Notes: generated from the sequence alone by a model not told the origin. A stretch of 64,000 bases of DNA from an uncultured Candidatus Melainabacteria bacterium (GCA_934692485.1 CAKUTX010000002.1:62001-126000), one strand, 5' to 3'; counted from the stretch's first letter, positions 53,494-61,729 are shown. Translations and numbers: made by a program.

Positions 53494-54600
53494 ATGAGAT
53501 TAAGGGATTTGAGACTGACAAATTATAGAAATTGTATTGATTTACACCTAAATTTGGAGTCTGATAAAATATTAATAATCGGGAAAAATGCTCAAGGAAA
53601 AACTAATATTCTTGAGAGTATTTATTTTTTATCAACTTTAAAATCTCCAAGAACTTCAAATAATATTGAACTCATAAATTTTGATGCAGAAAAGGCTGAA
53701 ATAAATTGCAATTTGCTTAAAGCAAACACAGATGTGGAATTGGATTATACGTATTCAAGAGAAAAAAAACGAGAACTTGCCCTTAATAAAGTAAAAACAA
53801 CTCCGAAAAACTTTAAATCGACTCTAAAAACAGTTTTGTTTTCTACTGCAGATTTACTTTTGCTCAGAGGAAATCCAGCTGACAGAAGAGATTGGCTGGA
53901 TAGAGCTATTTCTCAAGTTTATCCTGCTTATGATGACAGGCTTTCAAAATATGATAAAATACGTATTCAAAAAAATAATTTATTAAAAGAATATTTAAAA
54001 ACAGGAAATTTTAATGAAACTTTGTTAGACGTATATAATGAACAACTTGTAATTACGGGTAGTAATATAATTTATTTAAGAAAAAAATTCCTAAAAGAAA
54101 TTGAACGTATCGCTCGAGATAAGCATCGTATAATAAGTGAAACAGAAGATTTAAAAATGGAATATGACTGCTCTTTTTTGACAAATGAAGAACAGTTAGA
54201 AGCAATAGCTTCTGCATTCCATAATTCATTAGAGGAAAGAAAACTAGAAGAAATGCGCAGAGGACAATCTTGTATCGGGCCGCATAGAGATGATATAATT
54301 TTTTATATAAACGGAAATGAGTCAACGAAATATGCATCTCAAGGTCAACAAAGAACAATTGTTTTGGCACTAAAACTCTCTGAGCTTGATATAATAACTG
54401 CGAAAACCGGAGATGAACCTGTTTTATTGTTGGATGATGTTCTCGCAGAATTAGATGATTTGCGACAAAACTATTTGTTAAAATCAATAAACAAAAATAC
54501 GCAAACTGTTATTACATCGGTTGATACAATTCTTTTTGAAGAAGAATTCCTAAAAGATGTAATGATTTATAAAATAGAAAATGGGGAATTAATAAATTGA
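53494..54600 (+). CDS. recF: DNA repair and recombination protein RecF
   Basis: SMC-like ATPase that, with RecO/RecR, loads RecA at gaps. It begins LRLTNYRNCIDLHL; Walker A GKNAQGKTN, signature ASQGQQRTI and Walker B LLLDDVLAELD are present. 368 residues, normal. recF usually lies near dnaN or gyrB; here gyrB is 30 kb away and no dnaA/dnaN is in view. It starts without a Shine-Dalgarno. Confidence 0.94.
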   Translation: MRLRDLRLTNYRNCIDLHLNLESDKILIIGKNAQGKTNILESIYFLSTLKSPRTSNNIELINFDAEKAEINCNLLKANTDVELDYTYSREKKRELALNKVKTTPKNFKSTLKTVLFSTADLLLLRGNPADRRDWLDRAISQVYPAYDDRLSKYDKIRIQKNNLLKEYLKTGNFNETLLDVYNEQLVITGSNIIYLRKKFLKEIERIARDKHRIISETEDLKMEYDCSFLTNEEQLEAIASAFHNSLEERKLEEMRRGQSCIGPHRDDIIFYINGNESTKYASQGQQRTIVLALKLSELDIITAKTGDEPVLLLDDVLAELDDLRQNYLLKSINKNTQTVITSVDTILFEEEFLKDVMIYKIENGELIN

Positions 54601-54611
54601 TTTTTATAAAT

Positions 54612-54637
54612 GGTGGGGACGCTTCGCTTTCCCCACC
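54612..54637 (+). repeat. REP palindrome 1
   Basis: GGTGGGGA (54612-54619), 10-base loop, TCCCCACC (54630-54637). A half copy (AGGGTGGGAC) is at 54657-54666. Confidence 0.8.
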
Positions 54638-54682
54638 CTACAACTGATTTTTATATAGGGTGGGACATTGATTTTAATAAAA

Positions 54683-54708
54683 GGTGGGGACACTCTGTTT
54701 TCCCCACC
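54683..54708 (+). repeat. REP palindrome 2
   Basis: Stem 54683-54690 with 54701-54708, loop CACTCTGTTT. With its flanks it is the exact inverse of REP 3, about 39 bases. Confidence 0.85.
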
Positions 54709-54817
54709 CTACGTTATTTATTTGTAAAGTTTTCTTTATAATATTTTTATTATTAGCAATTTTTAAATAGACAAATTTTTTATTAATATGTTGTAGAATT
54801 TTGAAAGGAATGTTTAT

Positions 54818-54994
54818 ATGTCTTTGATTCAGGGAATGGAACGAAAATTATCTAACAGTCAAATTTTAAAAAATATTGAACAAAAATTATCAAAACTTTC
54901 TCCAGAAGTAAGAGAAAAATTAAATAATCAAATTATTGAAAATTTCAAAGCAGCTCATAATTTGAATGTGGACAAAGTTCAATTGTCGAAATAA
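54818..54994 (+). CDS. Small helical protein, 58 aa
   Basis: A short frame with AAAGGA 8 bases before its ATG: SLIQGMERKLSNSQILKNIE, then QKLSKLSPEVREKLNN and a C-terminal NFKAAHNLNVDKVQL. Helical and charged. It lies between two inverted REP palindromes (2 and 3), which together could form a small mobile cassette. Family not recognised. Confidence 0.5.
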   Translation: MSLIQGMERKLSNSQILKNIEQKLSKLSPEVREKLNNQIIENFKAAHNLNVDKVQLSK

Positions 54995-55043
54995 ACGATT
55001 ATGATATAAAACCAAATAAAATTACGAAAAATAGATAACGTAG

Positions 55044-55069
55044 GGTGGGGAAAACAGAGTGTCCCCACC
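55044..55069 (-). repeat. REP palindrome 3
   Basis: Stem 55044-55051 with 55062-55069; inverse copy of REP 2, upstream of the RAYT gene. Confidence 0.85.
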
Positions 55070-55070
55070 T

Positions 55071-55098
55071 TTTATTATTTACTAAATTGTGCTAAAAT
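55071..55098 (+). promoter_or_regulatory. Promoter of the RAYT gene, leaderless spacing
   Basis: TTTATT (55071-55076), 16-base spacer, TAAAAT (55093-55098), six bases to ATG at 55105. It starts right after REP 3. Confidence 0.4.
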
Positions 55099-55104
55099 TG
55101 TTTT

Positions 55105-55635
55105 ATGTCAAATTACAAAAGATTATTTATAAGTGGTTATAAATATGTATTTATAACTGTAGTGACTTATAATCGTCAAAATATATTAATTGATAATATT
55201 GAATTATTGCGAAATTCTTTTAAATATGCAAAAAGTAAAATTAATTTTTGTATATATGCTTGTATTATATTAGATAACCATTTTCATTGTATTTTAAGCA
55301 TAGAAAATGAAAAAGAATATCCAGAAATAATACGTCTTATTAAGTATTATTTTTCAACTCATATAAATTTAAAATTTCAATTAACAGCAAGTAAAACTAA
55401 AAAAGGTGAAAAGGGTGTTTGGCAAAGAAGGTATTGGGAGCATATAATAAGAAATGAAAAAGATTTGAATATGCATCTTGATTATATTCATTTTAATTCT
55501 TATAAACATTATAATATTGCACCAAAAGATTGGGCATATTCTTCTTTTCGAAAATTCGTAAAATTAGATTATTACGATATTAATTGGTTAAACCAAGAAG
55601 ATAAAAATAGTATAAAAGATAAAAATTTTGAATAA
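55105..55635 (+). CDS. REP-associated tyrosine transposase (RAYT, Y1-type)
   Basis: 176 residues of the Y1_Tnp/IS200-like family that acts on REP palindromes. YVFITVVTYNRQNIL opens the domain, DNHFHCILSI is the H-x-H (here H-F-H) metal motif, VWQRRYWEHIIRNEKDLN and LDYIHFNSYKHY follow, the latter with the catalytic Tyr, then DWAYSSFRKF. Motifs are intact. It is flanked by REP copies on both sides (55044 and from 55672), as expected for a REP-RAYT unit. Single copy in this window. Confidence 0.9.
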   Translation: MSNYKRLFISGYKYVFITVVTYNRQNILIDNIELLRNSFKYAKSKINFCIYACIILDNHFHCILSIENEKEYPEIIRLIKYYFSTHINLKFQLTASKTKKGEKGVWQRRYWEHIIRNEKDLNMHLDYIHFNSYKHYNIAPKDWAYSSFRKFVKLDYYDINWLNQEDKNSIKDKNFE

Positions 55636-55671
55636 TTTTTGTTTTGGTGGGGACATTGATTTTTATAAAAA

Positions 55672-55697
55672 GGTGGGGACGCTTTGCTTTCCCCACC
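55672..55697 (+). repeat. REP palindrome 4
   Basis: Stem 55672-55679 with 55690-55697; half copies on both sides (near 55646-55653 and 55709-55719). Confidence 0.85.
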
Positions 55698-55791
55698 CTA
55701 CTATTCTTTCCCCACCCTACGTTGTTTATTTTGTATAAAAACATATCTAGGTGGGGCCCCCACTCTATGTTATTTTTATTTTTAGTAGTAG

Positions 55792-55817
55792 GGTGGGGAA
55801 AACGGAGTGTCCCCACC
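55792..55817 (-). repeat. REP palindrome 5
   Basis: Stem 55792-55799 with 55810-55817; an imperfect GTGGGG-CCCCCAC lies at 55751-55763. In all, 55636-55826 contains only REP-type repeats. Confidence 0.85.
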
Positions 55818-55826
55818 TTTTATTAT

Positions 55827-56174
55827 CTACAAATAAACATTTTTCAAATGTTCAATTTTTATTTCAGGTTTTAGTGTAATTCCGATTACGTCAATTCTGA
55901 AATCTTTGATTTTGTGTTCTTCTATGTAAAATTGAATGCCTTGTTTAATATGTTCAAATTTTGTTTGACTGATTGCTTCTGCAGGAGTTCCAAAAGAGTT
56001 TGTTTTGCGAGTTTTCACTTCTACAAAAACAACTGTTTTTTTATATTGTGCAATAATGTCGATTTCACAAAATCTGGAATAGTGCTTATTTCTTTCTAGA
56101 ATTTTGTAGCCGTTTTTCTCCAAAAATCTACAAGCCAAATCTTCTCCAGCATTTCCGAGTTTTTTGTTATCCAT
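55827..56174 (-). CDS. YraN/UPF0102 family protein (predicted endonuclease)
   Basis: 115 residues with the YraN pattern: NKKLGNAGEDLACRFLEKNG, YKILERNKHYSRFCEIDII and VVFVEVKTRKTNSFGTPAEA, an RNase-H/restriction-endonuclease-like core with E-x-K. GAGGGAG precedes the ATG, and the ATG overlaps the queF stop, so translational coupling is likely. The role is unknown in most bacteria. Confidence 0.9.
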   Translation of the reverse strand: MDNKKLGNAGEDLACRFLEKNGYKILERNKHYSRFCEIDIIAQYKKTVVFVEVKTRKTNSFGTPAEAISQTKFEHIKQGIQFYIEEHKIKDFRIDVIGITLKPEIKIEHLKNVYL

Positions 56175-57067
56175 TATTGTTTTATGCTCCCTCGTGCCAA
56201 TTTTGTAATATCGACTAATTTAGAAACATCTTTTAGCTCAAGATTTTTACTCCATCTGGCAGGACAAATATCAATTCCTCCTCGTCGTGTATACAATGCG
56301 CAAACAAATAATTTGTCGTCACTGTTTAAAATATCAAATAATCGTTTAAAAATCATTTCACAGCATTCTTCATGGAAATGATACTCTGAACGAAACGAGC
56401 TTAAATATTTTATAAGACTATCTTCTTTGATGTGTTTTTTTGATTTGTAATATAAATATAAATCGCCAAAATCCGGTTGATGAGTAACTCTACAATTTGA
56501 ACGCAAAGAATCGAACGTTAAATAATATTCTGTTTCTGTTCCTATCGTTTCTGTTTCAAGAACTTCAGGCGCTTCTTTAAATTTTTCAACAATTAAATCA
56601 TTTTCGTTAACAAAATGCATTATGTCGTTAAAATCCTGAAAAATTTGAACTTTTTCAGAACTATTATCAATAAAATTTACTTCAACTTTTGTTTGGAGCT
56701 TTTCTGACATATCTGTTTCGATGTGCTTTTTAGAAATTTCAAGACATTCAGCAATATTTTTCCCAAAACGAGTCATATTAAAAGAGTTTAAATAAAGTTT
56801 TAATGATTTTGATTCAACAAGAAAATCACTTTCACAAGAATATTTCAATTTCATTAATCTGGTTACAGGAATTCCTTTTTCTGTCAGAGCAGAAAATTCA
56901 TAAGCATGCCAAACATCCCATCCATAAAAAGGAAGGTTATCATTTTGCAAATTATATTGTTTTCGATTTTCTTCTCTTGGAATAGCAACTAATAATGATG
57001 AGTCATATTTCTCGCTACCGCTAACTTTTTTCCCTAAAAATTTTGATGCAATTTCGTCTGTTTTCAT
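56174..57067 (-). CDS. queF: NADPH-dependent 7-cyano-7-deazaguanine reductase, long form
   Basis: Reduces preQ0 to preQ1 in queuosine biosynthesis. 297 residues, the duplicated long form as in E. coli. The first half has CESDFLVESKSLKLYLNSFN (degenerate binding half). The second has SLRSNCRVTHQPDFGDLYLY with the nucleophilic Cys in S-N-C, EYHFHEECCEMIFKRLFDI and TRRGGIDICPARWS, the conserved NADPH/substrate blocks. No other queuosine gene and no preQ1 riboswitch is visible; the promoter abuts the ATG. Ends within the yraN start. Confidence 0.93.
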   Translation of the reverse strand: MKTDEIASKFLGKKVSGSEKYDSSLLVAIPREENRKQYNLQNDNLPFYGWDVWHAYEFSALTEKGIPVTRLMKLKYSCESDFLVESKSLKLYLNSFNMTRFGKNIAECLEISKKHIETDMSEKLQTKVEVNFIDNSSEKVQIFQDFNDIMHFVNENDLIVEKFKEAPEVLETETIGTETEYYLTFDSLRSNCRVTHQPDFGDLYLYYKSKKHIKEDSLIKYLSSFRSEYHFHEECCEMIFKRLFDILNSDDKLFVCALYTRRGGIDICPARWSKNLELKDVSKLVDITKLARGSIKQ

Positions 57068-57073
57068 AAGAAT

Positions 57074-57082
57074 AGTTTAGCA
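57074..57082 (-). promoter_or_regulatory. Extended -10 of queF, leaderless spacing
   Basis: Read leftward: TGC-TAAACT (57082-57074), six bases, ATG at 57067. The -35 is weak (TTTATA). Confidence 0.45.
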
Positions 57083-57100
57083 TGAAAATTAACAGATATA

Positions 57101-57135
57101 AAAAGCGAGGGAAGAAAATTTCTCACCTCGCTTTT
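57101..57135. terminator. Bidirectional terminator
   Basis: A perfect 10-bp stem (AAAAGCGAGG 57101-57110, CCTCGCTTTT 57126-57135) with a 15-base loop, after the DAACS gene; leftward it also runs into T. Confidence 0.85.
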
Positions 57136-57158
57136 ATTTATGTAACAATATTTGAGAA

Positions 57159-58481
57159 TTATGCTATATCTTCATAAGCTGCTGGATTGTTTAATAAATC
57201 ATAATTGATTTCGTTTTCGTTATCAGCTATAGCCGCAACTACAACCGCATCTGATGTAACATTTACTAATGTTCGCATCATATCTGTAATTCTTTCAATT
57301 GTGAATAGGAATGCAAAACCTGCAACCAATTGTTCCGGACTTAATCCCATTCCGTTAAGAATTAATGCAATTGTAATCAATCCGGCACCAGGAATTCCAG
57401 CACAAGTAGAAGATGCAACGATTGCTAAAAGTGCAATTTCAATGATTAAGAATGGAGTCAGAGCAACACCATAAGCTTGAGCTAAGAATATAACTGCAAC
57501 TGTTTGTAATAATGCTGTTCCATCCATATTCAAAGTTGCACCTAATGGAAGTACAAAACTTGAAATTTTATGAGAGATGCCTCTTTTTTCGCAACAAGCA
57601 ATTGTTAACGGCAAAGTTGCTGATGAACTTGCAGTTCCGAATGCAACCATCATTGCTTCTGCAATTGCAGAATATAACATAATAATATTTACTTTAGAGA
57701 AAAATCTAAGGAATAACGGATATATAACACATAGTTGAAGCATAAATCCGATAAATAGTACTAATAAATATTTTGAAATGCTGTTGAAAATATCAATACC
57801 AAAACTTGATACTGCACTTGCTGTCAACGCAAATACACCAGGAGCTGCGAAGTACATAATCCAATCAGTAATTTTCATAGTTGCAGCAAAAACAGATTCA
57901 AAGAACGAAACTATAGGTCTGTTTACATCTCCGACTTTTGCAAGTGCAACTGCAAATAATAACACAAATACGATAATTGGAACCATATCACCTGAAGCAA
58001 ATGAGTGCATAGGATTGTTTGGGATAAAATCTAAAAATATGTTAAGGATATTCCCTTGTTGTTGCGCCATTGCTGTAGCAACAGATGCTTGAACTTCAGT
58101 TGCAGCGTTTTGTGTAATATAGTGAGCTGCGCCTAAACCTGGTTGGAAAATAAGAGCCAAAGCTGCACCGATAGTGACAGCCGCTACTGTTATTATTCCG
58201 TAATATGTAATCATTTTTGTTCCGAATTTGCCAAGTTGCTTGTTATCTCCAACACTGGTAATTCCAATAACAATAGCTGATACAACTAAAGGTATTACAA
58301 CCATTTGAATAAGCCTGATAAATACCTGACCTATAAATGTTAAAATTGTTGAAACAAGTGGGTAAGGGTGCCCATGTAAAAAGATTCCAACAGCAATACC
58401 TAAAATAATTCCAAAGAAAATATGCCAGTTTCTCTTAATTCCAAGACCTAATGCGATTAGTATCTGCATGTGTAATTTCAT
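57159..58481 (-). CDS. Dicarboxylate/amino acid:cation symporter (DAACS)
   Basis: 440 residues from the ATG at 58481 (GAGG upstream; a longer frame begins 36 bases earlier). Eight or more membrane segments. GTASSSATLPLTIACCEKRG is the serine-rich hairpin, SFVLPLGATLNMDGTALLQT and STCAGIPGAGLITIALIL are the substrate and sodium-binding blocks. It is the GltP/DctA type, for glutamate, aspartate or C4-acids. Substrate not decided. Single gene with terminator. Confidence 0.93.
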   Translation of the reverse strand: MKLHMQILIALGLGIKRNWHIFFGIILGIAVGIFLHGHPYPLVSTILTFIGQVFIRLIQMVVIPLVVSAIVIGITSVGDNKQLGKFGTKMITYYGIITVAAVTIGAALALIFQPGLGAAHYITQNAATEVQASVATAMAQQQGNILNIFLDFIPNNPMHSFASGDMVPIIVFVLLFAVALAKVGDVNRPIVSFFESVFAATMKITDWIMYFAAPGVFALTASAVSSFGIDIFNSISKYLLVLFIGFMLQLCVIYPLFLRFFSKVNIIMLYSAIAEAMMVAFGTASSSATLPLTIACCEKRGISHKISSFVLPLGATLNMDGTALLQTVAVIFLAQAYGVALTPFLIIEIALLAIVASSTCAGIPGAGLITIALILNGMGLSPEQLVAGFAFLFTIERITDMMRTLVNVTSDAVVVAAIADNENEINYDLLNNPAAYEDIA

Positions 58482-58623
58482 ATATAAATCCTCATTTAAA
58501 ATATTGTTACCCGTCAATTATACAACTTTTTCTTTAAAATATCAAATATTTTTGTATAAAATCATAGGATTGAGGGATAAAATTTTTATGTATGAAAAAA
58601 TTAAATAACTTTTTTGCAAATAC

Positions 58624-58652
58624 TTTACCAAAATAAATTATTCGTTTATAAT
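58624..58652 (+). promoter_or_regulatory. Promoter of the WecG-like gene, leaderless spacing
   Basis: TTTACC (58624-58629), 17-base spacer, TATAAT (58647-58652), six bases to the ATG at 58659. Confidence 0.65.
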
Positions 58653-58658
58653 TGTTTT

Positions 58659-59381
58659 ATGGAAAGAAATATTGTAAAATTACTAGGATTAAACGTTGAT
58701 ACTTTTTCATTTGATGAGGCTATTGAATATGCAAAATCAATTTCAGGTCAGGTTGTGACTATAAATCCTGAAATGGTTAATAACGCTGTTAACTACAAAG
58801 AATTCGCGCAGATTATAAATTCTGCAGAACTTATTATACCTGACGGGATTGGGGTTGAAATAGGTTTAAAAATTCTTGGGTATAAGGTTAGAAGAATAGC
58901 CGGAATTGAGTTTTCATATCGAATGATTGAAGAATGTGCAAAAAATTCACAATCGGTAGCCCTTATTGGTGCAAAACCTGAAATTGTTGAAAAAGCAAAA
59001 CAAAATCTTGAAAATGAAATTCAAAATTTATACATAACGTATGCTCATGATGGATATTTTGACGATGATACCGAGATTTTAGATAATTTAAAAGTCAGAC
59101 AGCCAAGACTTGTGCTTTGTGCATTAGGCTCTCCAAAACAAGAAGAATTTGTTGCAAAAGCGAAGGAAATCTTGCCAAATGCTTTGTTCGTCGGAGTTGG
59201 AGGTAGTTTTGATGTTTGGTCTGGAGTTGTAGAAAGAGCTCCTGAAATTTATCAAAAACTTGGTTTAGAATGGTTATACAGAACAGTGAAAGAGCCTAAA
59301 AGATTTAAGCGAATTTTCCCTACTTTGCCATTGTTTGTATTAAAGGTGTTACGAGAAAAATTTGTTCCGAGAGGTGTTTAG
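58659..59381 (+). CDS. WecG/TagA/CpsF-family glycosyltransferase (GT26)
   Basis: 240 residues from the ATG at 58659, which fits the promoter spacing; the longer in-frame start 45 bases upstream lies within the promoter. VVTINPEMVNNAVNYKEFAQ, then PDGIGVEIGLKILG and RIAGIEFSYRMIEECAKNSQ, and LVLCALGSPKQEEFVAKAKE with GGSFDVWSGVVERAP match GT26 enzymes adding ManNAc or similar sugars to lipid carriers in wall or surface polysaccharide synthesis. Acceptor unknown. The next gene starts 1 base after this stop. Confidence 0.9.
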   Translation: MERNIVKLLGLNVDTFSFDEAIEYAKSISGQVVTINPEMVNNAVNYKEFAQIINSAELIIPDGIGVEIGLKILGYKVRRIAGIEFSYRMIEECAKNSQSVALIGAKPEIVEKAKQNLENEIQNLYITYAHDGYFDDDTEILDNLKVRQPRLVLCALGSPKQEEFVAKAKEILPNALFVGVGGSFDVWSGVVERAPEIYQKLGLEWLYRTVKEPKRFKRIFPTLPLFVLKVLREKFVPRGV

Positions 59382-59382
59382 T

Positions 59383-60207
59383 ATGTTGAATGATTTAGAA
59401 ATTAAAGATTTGCAAGAATTATGCAAAGAAAATAGAAAAAATATTATAAAAATGGTACATAATGCGAATTCTGGTCATATAGGAGGCGCAATGTCATCGG
59501 TTGAACTATTGACTGTTCTCTATCACAAATGCATGAATACGTGTAAAAAGTGGGGCGAAGGTGAAGATTTTGTTAATCGTGACAGGTTTGTGCTTTCGAA
59601 AGGTCATGCTTCTGCTCTTTTATATTCTGTTTTGTCACAGATGGGCTATATTGCTAAAGAAGATTTGATGGGATTTAGAATTTTTGGTTCAAAACTTCAA
59701 GGTCATCCGTGCCCTGTTTGTGCTGGTGTTGAAGTTGCAACAGGCTCTTTAGGACAGGGCTTATCAGTTGCATGCGGAATGGCTATCGGATTGAAATTGG
59801 ATAAAAATCCAGCAAAAGTATTTTGTCTGATGGGAGATGGTGAACTTCAAGAAGGTAGCGTATGGGAAGCTTTTATGCATTGTACTCACCAAAAATTAGA
59901 CAATATTGTTGCAATCATTGATAGAAACAGATTGCAAATAGATGGTTGTACAGAATCAGTTAAATCTCTTGATCCGCTAGATGAAAAATTGAAAGCATTT
60001 AATTGGCAAGTGATTGAGATTGATGGACATGATATTAACGCAATTTATGAAGCTTTTGAGAAAGCAAAAGCAGCAACACAACCAACGGTAATTCTTGCAA
60101 ATACAATTAAAGGAAAAGGCGTTTCGTTCATGGAAAACAATGCCGGCTGGCATGGAAAAGCTCCGAATGAAGAAGAATTTGAAAAAGCTATGGCGGAATT
60201 AGGTTAG
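59383..60207 (+). CDS. Transketolase, N-terminal subunit
   Basis: 274 residues from the ATG at 59383 (GAGAGG upstream, inside the preceding gene's end). HNANSGHIGGAMSSVELL, HASALLYSVLSQMGY and GDGELQEGSVWEAFMHCTHQ with the diphosphate-binding GDG...N make up the TPP N-domain. In split transketolases a second gene encodes the pyrimidine/C-half directly downstream; here a YhcH-like gene follows instead, so the partner must be elsewhere or lost. Reaction: two-carbon transfer in the pentose phosphate pathway. Confidence 0.92.
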   Translation: MLNDLEIKDLQELCKENRKNIIKMVHNANSGHIGGAMSSVELLTVLYHKCMNTCKKWGEGEDFVNRDRFVLSKGHASALLYSVLSQMGYIAKEDLMGFRIFGSKLQGHPCPVCAGVEVATGSLGQGLSVACGMAIGLKLDKNPAKVFCLMGDGELQEGSVWEAFMHCTHQKLDNIVAIIDRNRLQIDGCTESVKSLDPLDEKLKAFNWQVIEIDGHDINAIYEAFEKAKAATQPTVILANTIKGKGVSFMENNAGWHGKAPNEEEFEKAMAELG

Positions 60208-60214
60208 TTGAATT

Positions 60215-60664
60215 ATGATTATTGATAAAATAGAAAATATTGTTTTGTATAAAGAAATAAGCGATGAAGTTATTGATTTTATAAAAACGTTGTCAGATAA
60301 GACTCCTTTAGGTCGTAAGGTTTTGAGTGATAATGTTTATGCAAACGTTGAAGAATATGATACAAAGCGACTTGAAAATTGTAAGTTTGAAGCGCATAAA
60401 AAATATATTGATATTCAAATCTTGTTGAGCGGAGTAGAGCAGCTTGATTATATGAATATTGGAGAACTTTCGGTAAAAGAAGAATATGATTGTAATCGAG
60501 ATATAATGTTTTTTGATGACAATCCAAATAAAACACATGATAGTGTCATTCTTGAGCCAAATAAATTTGCATTAATATTCCCACATGAAGCGCACAAACC
60601 TCAAGTGGCATTGAATAATATTCCTCAAAAAGTTAAAAAAGTCGTAGTGAAAATCAAAATCTAA
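60215..60664 (+). CDS. YhcH/YjgK/YiaL family protein
   Basis: 149 residues, a beta-sandwich family (DUF386) associated with sugar or sialic-acid metabolism. AHKKYIDIQILLSGVEQLDY supplies the family's K-Y-I-D-I-Q motif and His; FALIFPHEAHKPQVAL supplies the conserved F-P-x-x-x-H-x-P. These residues bind a metal in homologues. It lies 7 bases after the transketolase half, probably in one transcript with the WecG-like gene. Substrate unknown. Confidence 0.88.
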   Translation: MIIDKIENIVLYKEISDEVIDFIKTLSDKTPLGRKVLSDNVYANVEEYDTKRLENCKFEAHKKYIDIQILLSGVEQLDYMNIGELSVKEEYDCNRDIMFFDDNPNKTHDSVILEPNKFALIFPHEAHKPQVALNNIPQKVKKVVVKIKI

Positions 60665-61665
60665 GCATTTTGGTTGTTTGTTGTAGGATTTTGGTGGAAT
60701 ACAGTTCCGAGATTTGGTTCTACAAAACGTTTGATTATGACATTTTCAACAAATTTGTCAATCGGGTTAATTGCCAATCCGAGAGCAACAAAGCCTCCTA
60801 CTGTTTTAAGGATTTTAGTTCTCATTATTTTATTTTTTTGATACTGTTTGATAATGTCTTCAGCAGCATCTCTTAGTGCTGTAGCTTTGTAGTCAGGATC
60901 TCTAGAATATTTATCTTTCAATTTAATAAATTTATTCCATAGTTTATCTGAAAATTCCTGAGGTTTTTGATTTTGTTCTAAATTAGAATAGATATTAAAC
61001 ATTTCATCAATATGCTTGTCTGCAAAAGCTAAAACTCTATCTTTTTGTGACATCGCAAGAGATTCAGGATGTCGTTTTCCAAAAATTGCATCGCCAAACA
61101 TTCTGACAGGATTTTTTAGTCTACCTTCTCTAATAAGTTTTTCTCTTTTTGTACTGATGGATTCTTTAAATAATTCTTTAAATGTATCTATATTCCCTTT
61201 AAATTTGTCAATATGTCGTCTGCTTGTAAAGCCTTGCAAGAAGTTAATAATTTCTTCTCGAGACTGTAATGACAAACCTGTTTTGCCCATGACTCCTAAA
61301 GCGGAAGCTGCTTTTTGACCAGCAATAACTGCACCTGTAGGTAATAAAACACTGGCAAGCAGTTGAAATATTGCTTGTTCTGTTCCTCGTTTTGCATTAG
61401 GGTCATAAGATGTTTTTTCGTTTTTGTATTTGTCGTATATGTCAGCTCCAAAATACAACATTGCAGGGAACCACAAAAGTGTTCCAAGTTTAGGCGCAAC
61501 TTCACTCAATGCAGCTCCGAGTTCGTTTGTGTATGCCAAACCTCTCGCAGGCCATTTCATTAGCGGATCTGTGTATTTTTTTTGCTCAGTCTTTTGTTCT
61601 TTATTGTTTTTGTCAGATGTAAACTTAATGTTTGAGGTAATTTTGTAATTGTTTAATCTTATCAT
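60661..61665 (-). CDS. Lineage-specific membrane protein, paralogue of the 42-kb gene
   Basis: 334 residues from the ATG at 61665 (GGGAGAAGG just before; a longer frame exists). It shares with the gene at 41.9-42.9 kb the block LGAALSEVAPKLGTLLWFPA, then ADIYDKYKNEKTSYDPNAKR, a hydrophobic segment, the RVLAFADKHIDEMFNIYSNL motif and the end KILKTVGGFVALGLAINPID. Unknown function; the conserved A-D-I-Y-D-K-Y-K block and two membrane segments suggest a family anchored at the inner membrane. The stop overlaps the convergent YhcH gene by 4 bases. Shared promoter element upstream. Confidence 0.7.
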   Translation of the reverse strand: MIRLNNYKITSNIKFTSDKNNKEQKTEQKKYTDPLMKWPARGLAYTNELGAALSEVAPKLGTLLWFPAMLYFGADIYDKYKNEKTSYDPNAKRGTEQAIFQLLASVLLPTGAVIAGQKAASALGVMGKTGLSLQSREEIINFLQGFTSRRHIDKFKGNIDTFKELFKESISTKREKLIREGRLKNPVRMFGDAIFGKRHPESLAMSQKDRVLAFADKHIDEMFNIYSNLEQNQKPQEFSDKLWNKFIKLKDKYSRDPDYKATALRDAAEDIIKQYQKNKIMRTKILKTVGGFVALGLAINPIDKFVENVIIKRFVEPNLGTVFHQNPTTNNQNA

Positions 61666-61698
61666 GCCTTCTCCCACGAGTACAATTCCAGTATACAT

Positions 61699-61729
61699 AT
61701 AATACAGGAAAAATTTTTTTCTTGCTAAA
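61699..61729 (-). promoter_or_regulatory. Putative promoter with TTTAGC-A-T element (variant of the shared motif)
   Basis: Read leftward: TTTAGC-AAG-A7-T5 (61729-61709), then TATTAT (61704-61699), about 24 bases from the TTAGC start. It is the least exact of the four copies. Confidence 0.35.

Noticed and set aside
53494..54600. Replication origin near recF
   Set aside because: No dnaA/dnaN and no cluster of DnaA boxes seen; gyrB is 30 kb away.
54612..55817. CRISPR array
   Set aside because: The repeats are palindromes at irregular spacing and both orientations, near a RAYT gene, without cas genes.
57068..57158. preQ1 riboswitch for queF
   Set aside because: The -10 lies six bases from the ATG, so no leader exists; the hairpin there is a terminator of the next gene.
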